DNA of 64,000 bases from Legionella clemsonensis. GTDB taxonomy: Bacteria > Pseudomonadota > Gammaproteobacteria > Legionellales > Legionellaceae. The notes beneath the pieces were generated by a model. That model was not told the DNA's origin. It saw nothing but the letters and a program-made list of their open reading frames with translations, and made no database searches. Below are positions 9,013-17,506 of this stretch, piece after piece (the first letter of the stretch is position 1; the number at the start of each line of letters is the position of its first letter). The stretch is from the NCBI RefSeq assembly GCF_002240035.1, contig NZ_CP016397.1:2196501-2260500 (forward strand). Reading direction: 5' to 3'. Position numbers and translations under genes: made by a program.

Positions 9013-9216
9013 TTAGTGCCAATATTGACGTTGAAAATCCCTTACAGCACGTTCAGCTTCTTCACGTGAATAACCGTAATGTTTCTGAAGTTTGCCATAT
9101 ATTTCTTCTTGATTACCTTCTAATTCTCTTAAATCATCATCAGTTAACCAACCCCAAAATTGTTTCATTTTACCTTTGGTTTCTTCCCATTTGCCCTCGA
9201 AAATGTCCCTATTCAT
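9013..9216 (-). CDS. CsbD family stress-response protein
   Basis: A 67-residue hydrophilic protein of the CsbD family. The hallmark GKWEETKGKMKQFWGWLTDDD segment near the start and the C-terminal YGYSREEAERAVRDFQ helix are intact, and the length is normal for the family. Members are abundant general-stress proteins whose biochemical role is unclear. A TAGGAGATAA ribosome site precedes the ATG at 9216. It faces the shared terminator at 8977-9009. Confidence 0.92.
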   Translation of the reverse strand: MNRDIFEGKWEETKGKMKQFWGWLTDDDLRELEGNQEEIYGKLQKHYGYSREEAERAVRDFQRQYWH

Positions 9217-9313
9217 AATTTATCTCCTAAAATAAATGAATTTTACCCACCCGATAGATAGCAGGTCGGATTTTAAGCATAGTAGACAAATTTAAATTTC
9301 GCAAAATTAGGAT

Positions 9314-9991
9314 TTAGCTGGATAACAAACCATCTTGAATAGTTAAAATTTTATCCATTTTTCTTGCCAATTGTACATCATGAGTCACAATGACAAGGGC
9401 TGTATTTAAATTTTCATTTAAACCCAACATGAGTTCAAATATTTTTAATGCGGTAGCATGATCTAAATTTCCTGTTGGCTCATCCGCTAACACACACTGA
9501 GGTTGATGCACCAAGGCTCGCGCAATTGCGACACGTTGTCTTTCTCCGCCAGACAACTGTGACGGTTTATGATTTAGACGTTGAGCAAGGCCGACTTGTT
9601 GCAGGATATTTTCAGCGCTAGCTTGTGCTTGGGCAATGGATTGATTGCCCAATAAAAGGGGCATAGAGACATTCTCCAATGCTGTAAATTCAGGTAATAA
9701 ATGATGAAATTGGTAAACAAAACCTAACTGACGGTTACGTAATTGACAGCGCTGTTTTTCTGAAAGACTTTGCCAATTCACATTGTCAATTAATACCTCT
9801 CCTCCTGTTGCTTTATCTAATCCACCTAATAAATGCAAAAGCGTGCTCTTCCCAGAGCCAGAAGGACCCACTATTGCTACGCGTTCCCCTGGTTGAATAA
9901 CAAAATTAATCCCCCTCAATACTTCAACCGAATTGGTTCCGTCATGATAAGATTTGCTTAAATTTTCACACTTTAAAATCGGATTACTCAT
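9314..9991 (-). CDS. lolD: Lipoprotein-releasing ABC transporter ATPase
   Basis: A 225-residue ABC ATPase. Walker A is GPSGSGKST, the Q-loop is [10 protein letters not shown], the signature is [15 protein letters not shown] and Walker B is [12 protein letters not shown]; the H-loop is VTHD. The [14 protein letters not shown] segment is typical of LolD, which powers release of outer-membrane lipoproteins from the inner membrane to LolA. The ATG at 9991 (MSNPILKC) overlaps the stop of the upstream permease by 8 bases, which signals translational coupling; the frame is open 18 bases further but lacks a better start. Confidence 0.93.
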   Translation of the reverse strand: MSNPILKCENLSKSYHDGTNSVEVLRGINFVIQPGERVAIVGPSGSGKSTLLHLLGGLDKATGGEVLIDNVNWQSLSEKQRCQLRNRQLGFVYQFHHLLPEFTALENVSMPLLLGNQSIAQAQASAENILQQVGLAQRLNHKPSQLSGGERQRVAIARALVHQPQCVLADEPTGNLDHATALKIFELMLGLNENLNTALVIVTHDVQLARKMDKILTIQDGLLSS

Positions 9992-11228
9992 AATGTAAGG
10001 CCTCCGCAATAACGGTCTTTGAGGCTCGCCATGCCGGGTAAATGGTCGCCAGGAAGCTCATTAATAAGGCCATTGCACACACTAACCACAAATCACTTAG
10101 CAAGATTTTCGACGGTAGGTAATCTACGAAATAAATATTGGATGATAAAATCTGCGTATTAAATAGCGCTTGTAATTTATTAACGATAGTAGTGGCATTA
10201 GAAGCAAGAATTAAACCACCGATAAGACCCAACAAGGTACCAATCACACCTACCATCATACCCTGCACGATAAATATCCAAAGGATTTTAGCAGGTGTTG
10301 CACCAATTGTTCGTAAAATTGCAATTTCAGCCTGTTTGTCATTAACTACCATCACCAGTGAGGAAACCAGATTAAAGGCGGCCACCGCAATAATTAACAA
10401 CAAAATAAGAAACATCATGGTCTTTTCCATTTTGACAGCCTGGAAAAATGCTCCAAATTGTTGCGTCCAGTTTCCAACCTCATAGGCTTCACCTAATTTT
10501 GCAGCGAGTTGGTCAGACAGAGCAGGTGCATTGTAGATATTGGCTATTTTCATTTTGAGACCAGTCACATCTTTACCTAATTGGACTAATTTCTGTGCAT
10601 CGCCCAGATTAATAAAGGCAAGTTTGGTATCAAAATTAAATCCTGCCCCTGCAGAAAACACCCCTACTACAGTGAAGCGCTTGAAACGAGGAATCATACC
10701 GGCTGGCGTAACGGTAGCTTGCGGAATCATAATCGTTACTTTATCTCCCAGCATTAGACCTAAACTATCAGCAAGCCCCCTTCCGAGGATGAGGCCAAAA
10801 TTTTTAAGGTCAGATAGATCCCCTGCAAGCATTTTATCATTAAGTTGAGTGACCGTTTGTTCCTGTGCGGGGTCAACACCCGTTAAAACAATAGGTAATA
10901 CTTGCCCTTCATGCGTTAGCAAACCTTGTCCCCCAACATAAGGAGCAATTGCCTTTATGCCAGGTGCCGCCTTCAGATCTTTTTCAAGAGCTTGCCAATC
11001 ACTGATTCTACCATTTTTACCACTTACAGTAATTTCTGGCGCCATGCCAAAAAAGCGCTTATGAATTTCTTCATCAAAACCGTTCATTACCGACAGTACA
11101 GTAATTAATACCATGACGCCCAAGCCAATCCCAAGCATGGAACTTAACGATATAAAAGAGACAAAATGATTTCTTTTCTTGGCACGCGTATAGCGTAACC
11201 CGATAAATAATGCCAGTGGCTTGAACAT
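9984..11228 (-). CDS. lolC: LolC/LolE-type lipoprotein-releasing permease
   Basis: A 414-residue permease with the FtsX/MacB layout: an N-terminal membrane helix ([19 protein letters not shown]), a periplasmic domain of about 210 residues, and three C-terminal helices ([57 protein letters not shown]). The N-terminal [18 protein letters not shown] and MNGFDEEI blocks are LolC/E signatures. It works with LolD in transferring lipoproteins out of the inner membrane. Only one permease is adjacent to lolD; several gammaproteobacteria use a single LolF homodimer, and this could be that case. A second copy elsewhere cannot be excluded. Confidence 0.92.
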   Translation of the reverse strand: MFKPLALFIGLRYTRAKKRNHFVSFISLSSMLGIGLGVMVLITVLSVMNGFDEEIHKRFFGMAPEITVSGKNGRISDWQALEKDLKAAPGIKAIAPYVGGQGLLTHEGQVLPIVLTGVDPAQEQTVTQLNDKMLAGDLSDLKNFGLILGRGLADSLGLMLGDKVTIMIPQATVTPAGMIPRFKRFTVVGVFSAGAGFNFDTKLAFINLGDAQKLVQLGKDVTGLKMKIANIYNAPALSDQLAAKLGEAYEVGNWTQQFGAFFQAVKMEKTMMFLILLLIIAVAAFNLVSSLVMVVNDKQAEIAILRTIGATPAKILWIFIVQGMMVGVIGTLLGLIGGLILASNATTIVNKLQALFNTQILSSNIYFVDYLPSKILLSDLWLVCAMALLMSFLATIYPAWRASKTVIAEALHYE

Positions 11229-11331
11229 AAGTGATCTATTTTGCTAAATAGCTCTATTGTAGTGAAATTTGCTGCTGCATGATAGCCGTTATAGCAAATC
11301 TCTTCATTCATTATCAGCTAATGCACACAGT

Positions 11332-11352
11332 TATCCACAGAATCTGTGGATA
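11332..11352. repeat. DnaA-box palindrome
   Basis: TATCCACAG (11332-11340) and CTGTGGATA (11344-11352) form a perfect inverted pair with a 3-base spacer; the left arm extends to TTATCCACA, the DnaA consensus. A similar palindrome is at 34046-34070. It sits in the 288-base gap between divergent lolC and traX-like genes. Confidence 0.6.
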
Positions 11353-11516
11353 GAAGTCTGCTCTTTTAGTTCTGAACTAATCTCCTTCAGCAATCAAAAT
11401 GCAAAATAAATAACCACGGGAAAAACAGCAACATTTAAATTATGAAAGTTAGTTCTTTTATTATTATTCAACCTACTGTTAAAATTTCTTTTCTATAAAA
11501 ACCAGAGGGATCCGGG

Positions 11517-12224
11517 TTGAACAGTGCTGCAAAATTCGAAAAATTCAATCGTCTTTATCCCATTAATATTAGTAGCGGCACCCTTGAAGCATTAAAATGG
11601 TTGGCAATGGTATCAATGACTATCGATCATTTTAATCGATTTTTCTTGAATGCCAGTAGCTATCCAGCCTACTGCGCCGGCAGATTAGCCATGCCCTTAT
11701 TTGCATTTATTTTTGCCTATAATTTGGCACGTCCTGAAGCCTTTGCTCGTGGTCTTTATACTCGCGTATTTAAGCGCCTTATTTTTTTTGGCGTATTAGC
11801 AACACCAGCCTATATGGCTATGCGACATTTACAACATCTATGGCCTTTAAACATTCTTTTCATGCTTTTTCTAGCCGCAGTTTTATTTTTGTTGTTGGAG
11901 AAAAGGAATCCATTTACGATTTTTCTTGCCATTTTTATATTTCTTTTTGGAGGTGCCTTTGTTGAATATAGTTGGCAAGGTTTACTCTTTTGCCTAAGTT
12001 GCTGGTTTTTTTGTCGCAATCCATCCATTTTAGCAGTAATCGCTTGCTTTTTTTCTTATTTTTTACTGGACAGTCTCAATGAAAATCACTGGGCGTTGGT
12101 TAGCTTGCCACTTATTATTCTGGCTACCCAACTACAATTAAACATTCCGCGCATCCCTTATTTTTTTTATATTTATTACCCGGCGCACTTAACCTTATTC
12201 TGGTTGGTCAGCACATGGATTTAG
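11517..12224 (+). CDS. TraX family membrane protein
   Basis: A 235-residue polytopic membrane protein with about seven hydrophobic segments. The N-terminal EALKWLAMVSMTIDHFNR motif and the GRLAMPLFAFIFAYNLAR motif are those of the TraX family, whose F-plasmid founder N-acetylates pilin. Chromosomal TraX-like proteins are acyltransferase-like membrane proteins of unknown substrate. No ATG is available upstream of the family motif, so I use the TTG at 11517, which has AGAGGGA nine bases before it. No conjugation genes are nearby, so a pilin-modifying role is not supported here. Confidence 0.82.
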   Translation: MNSAAKFEKFNRLYPINISSGTLEALKWLAMVSMTIDHFNRFFLNASSYPAYCAGRLAMPLFAFIFAYNLARPEAFARGLYTRVFKRLIFFGVLATPAYMAMRHLQHLWPLNILFMLFLAAVLFLLLEKRNPFTIFLAIFIFLFGGAFVEYSWQGLLFCLSCWFFCRNPSILAVIACFFSYFLLDSLNENHWALVSLPLIILATQLQLNIPRIPYFFYIYYPAHLTLFWLVSTWI

Positions 12225-12308
12225 CCATTCGGCGACTTCACAAACAATCAGTTATACTAACTATTAGTACCAGGAAGAGTCCTGATTCTTACCACATCAG
12301 GAGATGGG

Positions 12309-13439
12309 ATGAAGAAATTATCATTTGCCACATCAAAAATTGGCTCCATTGGTGTTGAGCTTGAACTACAGCTCATTGATCCTCAATCATTTTATTTGAT
12401 TGCGCGTTCTAAAGATCTTATTCGTAATATTGGAGAAAGTGCCTATAAAGAAATTATTAAACCTGAAATTACTCAAAGTATGATTGAAATTAATTCTTCC
12501 ATCCATCATTCAATTACCGACCTTTTAGAGGAACTTTTTCGTCTTAAGACTTTCTTGCTGCAACAGGCGGAGCAATTAAATATTGCGATTTGCGGCGGAG
12601 GTACACATCCTTATCTAAAATGGAGTAGACAAAAAATATTTCCGACACCACGTTATAAGAAAATTGCCACTAAATTCAGATATTTATCGAAACGCTCTAC
12701 TGTATTTGGCCAACATATTCACGTCGGGTGTGATAGCGCCGAGAATGCGCTTTATCTTACTCATGCGTTGGCCCGTTACACGCCTCATTTCATTGCTATT
12801 GCTGCTTCCTCTCCATTTTACCAAGGTGCTGATACTGGCTATGCTTCATCGCGCTCTAATGTATTTAGTTCATTTCCGCAAAGTGGCCATATCCCTTACC
12901 TACTAAACTGGACAGAATTTTCCGAATATTACTACAAGATGCGCAAACTGGGTATTATTGTAAGTATGAAGGATTTTTATTGGGATATTCGTCCAAAACC
13001 TGAATTCGGTACTGTTGAGATTAGGGTTTGTGATACTCCTTTAACAATTAACAAAGCAGCCGATTTGACAGCCTATATCCAGGCGCTAGCACTTTATCTA
13101 CTTCAAGAAAGGCCATTGAACATAAGTAAAGATTTATACTATCTCTATACTCATAATCGCTTTCAAGCAAGTCGATATGGTCTTGAAGGCCTATTTGTTA
13201 ATCCTTACTCTTTTAAAGAGATTACCCTGGTAGAAGATATTCTCACCACCCTTAAAATTATTGAGCCCTATACAGTGAGTCTTAATAATGAACCTTATAT
13301 TGCACGTTTGGTCAGTGATGTGACTGAGAAGAGAAATGATTCAGCATTGTTAAGGCAACTTTTTAAAGAACGCGGCTTTCTTCTTAAGGTAGTCAGCGAA
13401 CAATGTGCAATTTGGAAACAATCTGCTGCAAAGCACTAA
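12309..13439 (+). CDS. Carboxylate-amine ligase, GCS2/YbdK family
   Basis: A 376-residue member of the glutamate-cysteine ligase 2 family. The conserved GSIGVELELQLID start, KPEITQSMIEINSS, GGGTHPYLKW, and FGQHIHVGCDS blocks hold the acidic and His residues expected at the ATP/Mg site. RPKPEFGTVEIRVCDTPL is the C-terminal substrate segment of YbdK-like enzymes. Members have weak glutamate-cysteine ligase activity in E. coli; the real substrate is not known. CAGGAGATGGG lies just before the ATG at 12309. It is likely co-transcribed with nothing else; a terminator-like hairpin follows. Confidence 0.85.
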   Translation: MKKLSFATSKIGSIGVELELQLIDPQSFYLIARSKDLIRNIGESAYKEIIKPEITQSMIEINSSIHHSITDLLEELFRLKTFLLQQAEQLNIAICGGGTHPYLKWSRQKIFPTPRYKKIATKFRYLSKRSTVFGQHIHVGCDSAENALYLTHALARYTPHFIAIAASSPFYQGADTGYASSRSNVFSSFPQSGHIPYLLNWTEFSEYYYKMRKLGIIVSMKDFYWDIRPKPEFGTVEIRVCDTPLTINKAADLTAYIQALALYLLQERPLNISKDLYYLYTHNRFQASRYGLEGLFVNPYSFKEITLVEDILTTLKIIEPYTVSLNNEPYIARLVSDVTEKRNDSALLRQLFKERGFLLKVVSEQCAIWKQSAAKH

Positions 13440-13477
13440 CGGTCAGGTCACACGTGTTGTCGTTTTTTCTTAAAAAG

Positions 13478-13518
13478 CTGAAAAGGCCCTAAAAAGCCAC
13501 AATTTCAGGTTTTTTTTC
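13478..13518 (+). terminator. Probable terminator after the YbdK-like gene
   Basis: CTGAAA (13478-13483) can pair with TTTCAG (13503-13508), with an inner GGC/GCC pair, and is followed directly by GGTTTTTTTT. The stem is imperfect, so termination is likely but not strong. Confidence 0.5.
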
Positions 13519-13650
13519 CCCCATTCATAAAATTTCTGTCTATATTATGAATAAGAAGCTGTTAGCGAAGGGATCAGTAAGCATTAAAAGCAACAAAGGC
13601 TTGATGTCTAAGCACTAAACTTCTTATAAAATGGAATTTATGGAGTGATC

Positions 13651-14208
13651 ATGCCAGTACACGAACGACGTCAGCATTTCCGCATTGAGGATCAAATTTA
13701 TTTTGATTATAAATTAATTCAAACTGAAGAGTTTTGTTCTGATAAAGCGCTTACAGAGGATTTATTGGGTCAAAGCGGCAAAAGATACCTTGAGACAACG
13801 CAGTATTTTCAAAGCCTTGATTATGAATTGTCTGAGCTTACACAATCACTCGCCTTACGCGAACCTGCTCTGGCACACTATCTCAACCTGTTAAATGCAA
13901 AAATTGATCACCTGGCACGGAATCTTTTGATCGGAGATAAAATTCATTTACGCAAGGTGAACATCAGTCTCGGTGGGATGTCATTTAAGACTAAAGAACG
14001 CATTAAAGAAAAGACGCACATGAAAATAGTCATCTATACCAAACCTAAAATGCTACCTATTGTTCTTGATGCTGTCGTAGTCTACAGCCAGTTCCATAAT
14101 GAAAATCAATACCGTACTGCAGTACAATTTGAAGAATTAAGTACTGAGCAAGAACAATTACTTTCCCAGCATATTATGCTTGCCCAGTCCAAATGTCGAG
14201 CGGATTAA
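13651..14208 (+). CDS. PilZ domain protein
   Basis: A 185-residue protein. The N-terminal RRQHFRIE carries the RxxxR c-di-GMP-binding motif and NISLGGMSFK (near residues 108-117) the (D/N)xSxxG motif, separated by a helical insert of about 90 residues. This arrangement, with an insert between the two motifs, differs from the compact PilZ fold. ATG at 13651 is chosen over the GTG at 13645 because the GGAG ribosome site at 13642-13645 would otherwise overlap the start. The role is probably as a c-di-GMP-responsive regulator of motility, pili or secretion; no target gene is adjacent. Confidence 0.85.
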   Translation: MPVHERRQHFRIEDQIYFDYKLIQTEEFCSDKALTEDLLGQSGKRYLETTQYFQSLDYELSELTQSLALREPALAHYLNLLNAKIDHLARNLLIGDKIHLRKVNISLGGMSFKTKERIKEKTHMKIVIYTKPKMLPIVLDAVVVYSQFHNENQYRTAVQFEELSTEQEQLLSQHIMLAQSKCRAD

Positions 14209-14284
14209 CTCAACAAGATTATCATTGCTGATCATTGGCTATTGCCGCATAATCAGCATTTATAGTTTGAAGTTAGGGTAAACG

Positions 14285-14554
14285 ATGACAAGACTGATTT
14301 ACTGTGAAAAATTACATCAAGAAACAGAGGGTTTGGAGGCTCCTCCTTTTCCAGGCCCTTTAGGTGAAAAAATTTTTAACCATATATCAAAACAAGCCTG
14401 GCAAATGTGGCTTGCCCATCAAACCATGCTAATTAATGAATATCGCTTGAGCTTAATTGATCCGAAAGCTCGCGAGTTTCTTACTGCTGAAATGAAAAAA
14501 TATTTTTTTGGTGAAGGTTCAGAAAAACCCGCAGGTTTTGTCCCAGAAAAATAA
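14285..14554 (+). CDS. yggX: Probable Fe(2+)-trafficking protein
   Basis: An 89-residue protein matching YggX over its full length: [17 protein letters not shown] with the conserved Cys7, [29 protein letters not shown] and the C-terminal KYFFGEG. YggX helps protect iron-sulphur clusters from oxidation and supports repair of oxidised clusters. Start at 14285 follows a weak TTAGGGTAAACG site. psuG begins 11 bases after its stop and is probably in the same transcript. Confidence 0.95.
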   Translation: MTRLIYCEKLHQETEGLEAPPFPGPLGEKIFNHISKQAWQMWLAHQTMLINEYRLSLIDPKAREFLTAEMKKYFFGEGSEKPAGFVPEK

Positions 14555-14565
14555 AGGAATTGATT

Positions 14566-15486
14566 ATGTTTCATGAGCTGCTCGTGCTAAATGAAGAAGT
14601 TAAAACTGCCATACATAATAAGCAACCTATTGTGGTTCTGGAATCAACCATCATTTCTCATGGTATGTCTTATCCTGAGAATTTGGTTACCGCTCACATG
14701 GTCGAGCAGATAATCCGTAAGAATGGCGCAGTGCCCGCAACCATTGCCCTTCATCAGGGAAAAATCCATGTGGGTATTAATCAGGAGCTCATGGAGCATT
14801 TGGCTTCCAGTGATGAAGTCATTAAAGCGTCCCGGCGCGATATTGCTTTTGTCTTAAGCACTAAAAAAACAGCAAGCACCACCGTGGCTGCTACCATGTT
14901 TTGCTCTCATCTAGCCAATCTCCCTCTTTTTGTGACCGGCGGTATTGGGGGTGTCCATCAGCGCGTAGAGGAAAATTTTGATATTTCTGCAGACTTAATC
15001 GAGTTAGCAGCCACACCAATCACAGTCGTCTGTTCAGGCGCCAAATCTATTCTGGATCTACCAAAAACATTAGAAGTGCTGGAGACTCATGGTGTACCTG
15101 TAATTGGTTATCGCACTGATGAATTTCCTGCATTTTATAGCCATTCAAGCGGAATTCCGCTGTTGCATCGCCTGGATACTGCAAAAGAGATCGCTAGCTT
15201 AATATATTACCAACACCAATTAAAACTTAATAATGGCATTGTTATCGCTAACCCTATCCCCAAGGAAGTAGAAATTCCTGACGAAAAAATTCTGCCTGTT
15301 ATCAAACAAGCACTGGGTGAAGCCAATCACATTGAAGGCAAAGCCATTACTCCGTTTTTACTACAACGCATTGCCGACTTAACAGCTGGGCAAAGTATCC
15401 AAGCCAACATTGAGTTAATTAAAAATAACGCTATTTTAGGAACCGAAATAGCGATTGCTTATCAACAACTAACAGAAAATAACTGA
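14566..15486 (+). CDS. psuG: Pseudouridine-5'-phosphate glycosidase
   Basis: A 306-residue enzyme that splits (reversibly joins) pseudouridine 5'-phosphate into uracil and ribose 5-phosphate. Family motifs are intact: VLESTIISHGMSYPENL at the start, the Mn/substrate region TGGIGGVHQRVEENFDISADL, and VVCSGAKSILDLPKTLE, which holds the catalytic Lys. NGIVIANPIP and the C-terminal SIQANIELIKNNA are also conserved. The ATG at 14566 has AAGGA seven bases upstream, better than the in-frame TTG at 14560. The usual partner kinase psuK is not adjacent. Confidence 0.94.
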   Translation: MFHELLVLNEEVKTAIHNKQPIVVLESTIISHGMSYPENLVTAHMVEQIIRKNGAVPATIALHQGKIHVGINQELMEHLASSDEVIKASRRDIAFVLSTKKTASTTVAATMFCSHLANLPLFVTGGIGGVHQRVEENFDISADLIELAATPITVVCSGAKSILDLPKTLEVLETHGVPVIGYRTDEFPAFYSHSSGIPLLHRLDTAKEIASLIYYQHQLKLNNGIVIANPIPKEVEIPDEKILPVIKQALGEANHIEGKAITPFLLQRIADLTAGQSIQANIELIKNNAILGTEIAIAYQQLTENN

Positions 15487-15600
15487 TTTTAAATAACTCA
15501 GTTTGGATTAATTTTTAGCCTAAAATTAAATCGTTAAGCCAAGTAGTTAATCAGAGAGTTTATCCCACAGATTTTTTTGAAAAAAAACAGCAAACTCTAC

Positions 15601-15629
15601 TTGACTCAAATTCATTCTCGGAGTTTAAT
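15601..15629 (+). promoter_or_regulatory. Sigma-70 promoter of tRNA-Phe
   Basis: TTGACT (15601-15606) and TTTAAT (15624-15629) are 17 bases apart, the optimal spacing. The predicted start point would be about 6 bases before the tRNA 5' end. Confidence 0.75.
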
Positions 15630-15641
15630 AGCAACCTCTTC

Positions 15642-15717
<76 letters not shown>

Positions 15718-15724
15718 TTAGAAT

Positions 15725-15870
15725 GGGTCTTCCCCAAATCCGGGGGCACTTTACTCATCCACAAAGCACTCTAACTCTTAATCTATAATTTTCAAAATTT
15801 CTAAACCCATAAGCCCTGCGTTGAATCAATTTCATCTTTCGATGAAACCCTTCAGTTATTCCATTATTCT
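15725..15870. repeat. Truncated ISL3 left end, copy 1 (146 bp)
   Basis: The sequence is identical to bases 16001-16146 of the intact element, from the terminal GGGTCTTCCCC through the last codons of the transposase (minus strand), and stops abruptly at the start of the next copy. Confidence 0.9.
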
Positions 15871-15947
15871 GGGTCTTCCCCAAATCCGGGGGCACTTTAC
15901 TCATCCACAAAGCACTCTAACTCTTAATCTATAATTTTCAAAATTTC
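15871..15947. repeat. Truncated ISL3 left end, copy 2 (77 bp)
   Basis: Starts again at the exact terminal base GGGTCTTCCCC and matches the intact element for 77 bases up to CAAAATTTC, where copy 3 begins. Confidence 0.9.
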
Positions 15948-16000
15948 GGGTCTTCCCCAAATCCGGGGGCACTTTACTCATCCACAAAGCACTCTAACTC
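15948..16000. repeat. Truncated ISL3 left end, copy 3 (53 bp)
   Basis: Starts at the same terminal base and matches for 53 bases to CTCTAACTC, directly abutting the intact element at 16001. Confidence 0.9.
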
Positions 16001-17287
16001 GGGTCTTCCCCAAATCCGGGGGCACTTTACTCATCCACAAAGCACTCTAACTCTTAATCTATAATTTTCAAAATTTCTAAACCCATAAGCCCTGCGTTGA
16101 ATCAATTTCATCTTTCGATGAAACCCTTCAGTTATTCCATTATTCTTAGTAAAACGAAGCATTCTAACGACTTCCTCTCTCCATTTAAATAGTGTATTTC
16201 CTAAAGTTCTAAGCGATTGAAAAGCGCTTTGCTTTAGTTCTTTAACCATTTCCAAGAATTGCGGTAATAAGCGTTTACACTCTTTTGCTGTACAATGCTT
16301 CTTAGTTAATAGTTCATGCAACTGTTGTTTAAAATCATAAATCGCAGCAATCGCGGGTTGTTGTTTCAGGTATTGGTCGCGTTTGCTTAAACGTAATGAC
16401 GTTAGATTCTCTGGCTTTGTCTTCAAAGCCATGAGTGTGCCTCTTTGATACTTCATTGTGGGATCAATTTGATGAAAGGTTTGCATGCTCAGTTGGTTAA
16501 TTAATCGGATGACATGAAAGCGATCAGCCACAATCTTGGCCTTAGGAAAGTGGCGTTTCACCAAAGCCCGATAGCTGCTACTTAAATCGATACACACGAC
16601 ACGTACACGCTCTTTGCCTTCCAATGTTTTAAAATAAGCCTCTAAATCTCGCCCTGAGCGGCCTTTAACAATATCAAAAACCTTATGCTTACCTAAATCA
16701 CATAAGGTAGTTACATAGCCCTGCTTCTTTGTAAACGAGTGTTCATCAATACCCAATACACGAGGACATAAGGGTGATGTAATCCGTTTCTCTTGCCGTT
16801 CATAACCATAATGATACCAACGTTCTATCGTTGATTTGCCTGTATGGAAATGACGGCTTAAATCTTTTTGACTAACACCCTCTGTATGATGGTGAAACAC
16901 CTCTTTACGCAAGCTTTCTGTAGCTCGCTGGTATTTACCTATCCCCGGAAAACGCTGATTAAAATAGCGCTTACACCCATAGCACTGAAACTTATGCGAT
17001 TTAATAAGTAAATAGCTATAACGTAATCCGATAGACTCATGACGTATCTTTCGATTAAAGCTATCTTTCTTCCTTAATCGCTTGCCATTGCAGTAAATAC
17101 AACGCACAACTCGAGTATATCTTACTTCAATATAAACAGGATTGTTTCCTGTCACCTTGACTATTGTATAGCCAGGTAAATTTAGGATAATATCTTTTCT
17201 TGGCACTTTAATCCTCTTTTGATTGCGGAATCAAAGAGTTAGATTACTATAATCTGATTAAAGTGCCCCTACATTTGGGGTAGAGCC
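16001..17287 (-). mobile_element. Intact ISL3-family insertion sequence
   Basis: A 1,287-base element with one transposase gene. Its left end GGGTCTTCCCCAAAT and the complement of its right end (GGCTCTACCCCAAAT) are imperfect inverted repeats, about 25 of 31 matching. No clear 8-base target duplication can be assigned because the left side is occupied by truncated copies of its own end. ISL3 family membership comes from the terminal sequence and the transposase. Confidence 0.9.
16031..17206 (-). CDS. ISL3-family transposase
   Basis: A 391-residue DDE transposase. An N-terminal zinc-binding region has CIYC near residue 37 and CYGC near residue 75, as in the ISL3 (IS204/IS1001/IS1096/IS1165) family. 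A helix-turn-helix follows (GVSQKDLSRHFHTGKSTIERW). The catalytic region begins with LGIDEHSFTKKQGY (first Asp), then VVCIDLSSSYRALV and ADRFHVIRLINQ (second Asp), and ends NNGITEGFHRKMKLIQRRAYGFRNF with the catalytic Glu. The full catalytic set and length suggest it is active. It is read towards the tRNA. Confidence 0.95.
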   Translation of the reverse strand: MPRKDIILNLPGYTIVKVTGNNPVYIEVRYTRVVRCIYCNGKRLRKKDSFNRKIRHESIGLRYSYLLIKSHKFQCYGCKRYFNQRFPGIGKYQRATESLRKEVFHHHTEGVSQKDLSRHFHTGKSTIERWYHYGYERQEKRITSPLCPRVLGIDEHSFTKKQGYVTTLCDLGKHKVFDIVKGRSGRDLEAYFKTLEGKERVRVVCIDLSSSYRALVKRHFPKAKIVADRFHVIRLINQLSMQTFHQIDPTMKYQRGTLMALKTKPENLTSLRLSKRDQYLKQQPAIAAIYDFKQQLHELLTKKHCTAKECKRLLPQFLEMVKELKQSAFQSLRTLGNTLFKWREEVVRMLRFTKNNGITEGFHRKMKLIQRRAYGFRNFENYRLRVRVLCG

Positions 17288-17306
17288 TTCTCCCTCTGGC
17301 TGCCAT
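17288..17306. repeat. Degenerate copy of the tRNA-Phe 3' end
   Basis: Directly after the right IS end, 19 bases match the tRNA-Phe 3' end plus one base (15700-15718) at 16 positions. It could be an attachment-site remnant of an island that once used the tRNA gene, or chance. Confidence 0.35.
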
Positions 17307-17506
17307 GAAAACATAAGCATAATCAATAAGTTAAAGTTGATTTACTAAACCTTTAAAAAATTGCGCAATTTCACTTCCGTTATTGAATCTTATTGAATAA
17401 GATGTAATGCATTCATCAACCGTTCTTTAAATTTTATTGTTTTAGCTAATCCCATTATTTACTTTGGGTTATTTGAATCCCATTTTCGTGGCTTAAGGAC
17501 AGAGAC

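Noticed and set aside
10138-11108. Several plus-strand frames inside lolC
   Set aside because: They are antisense shadows of a gene with clear family motifs and have no start signals.
11332-11352. Possible replication origin (DnaA boxes)
   Set aside because: There are only two boxes in one palindrome, no AT-rich unwinding region with 13-mers, and no dnaA, dnaN or gidA nearby.
12664-12906. Plus-strand alternative frame within the YbdK-like gene
   Set aside because: It is an out-of-frame shadow of conserved coding sequence.
15725-16060. Regularly repeated sequence resembling a CRISPR array
   Set aside because: The repeats are 53-146 bp, directly adjoining without spacers, and identical to the left end of the ISL3 element that follows.
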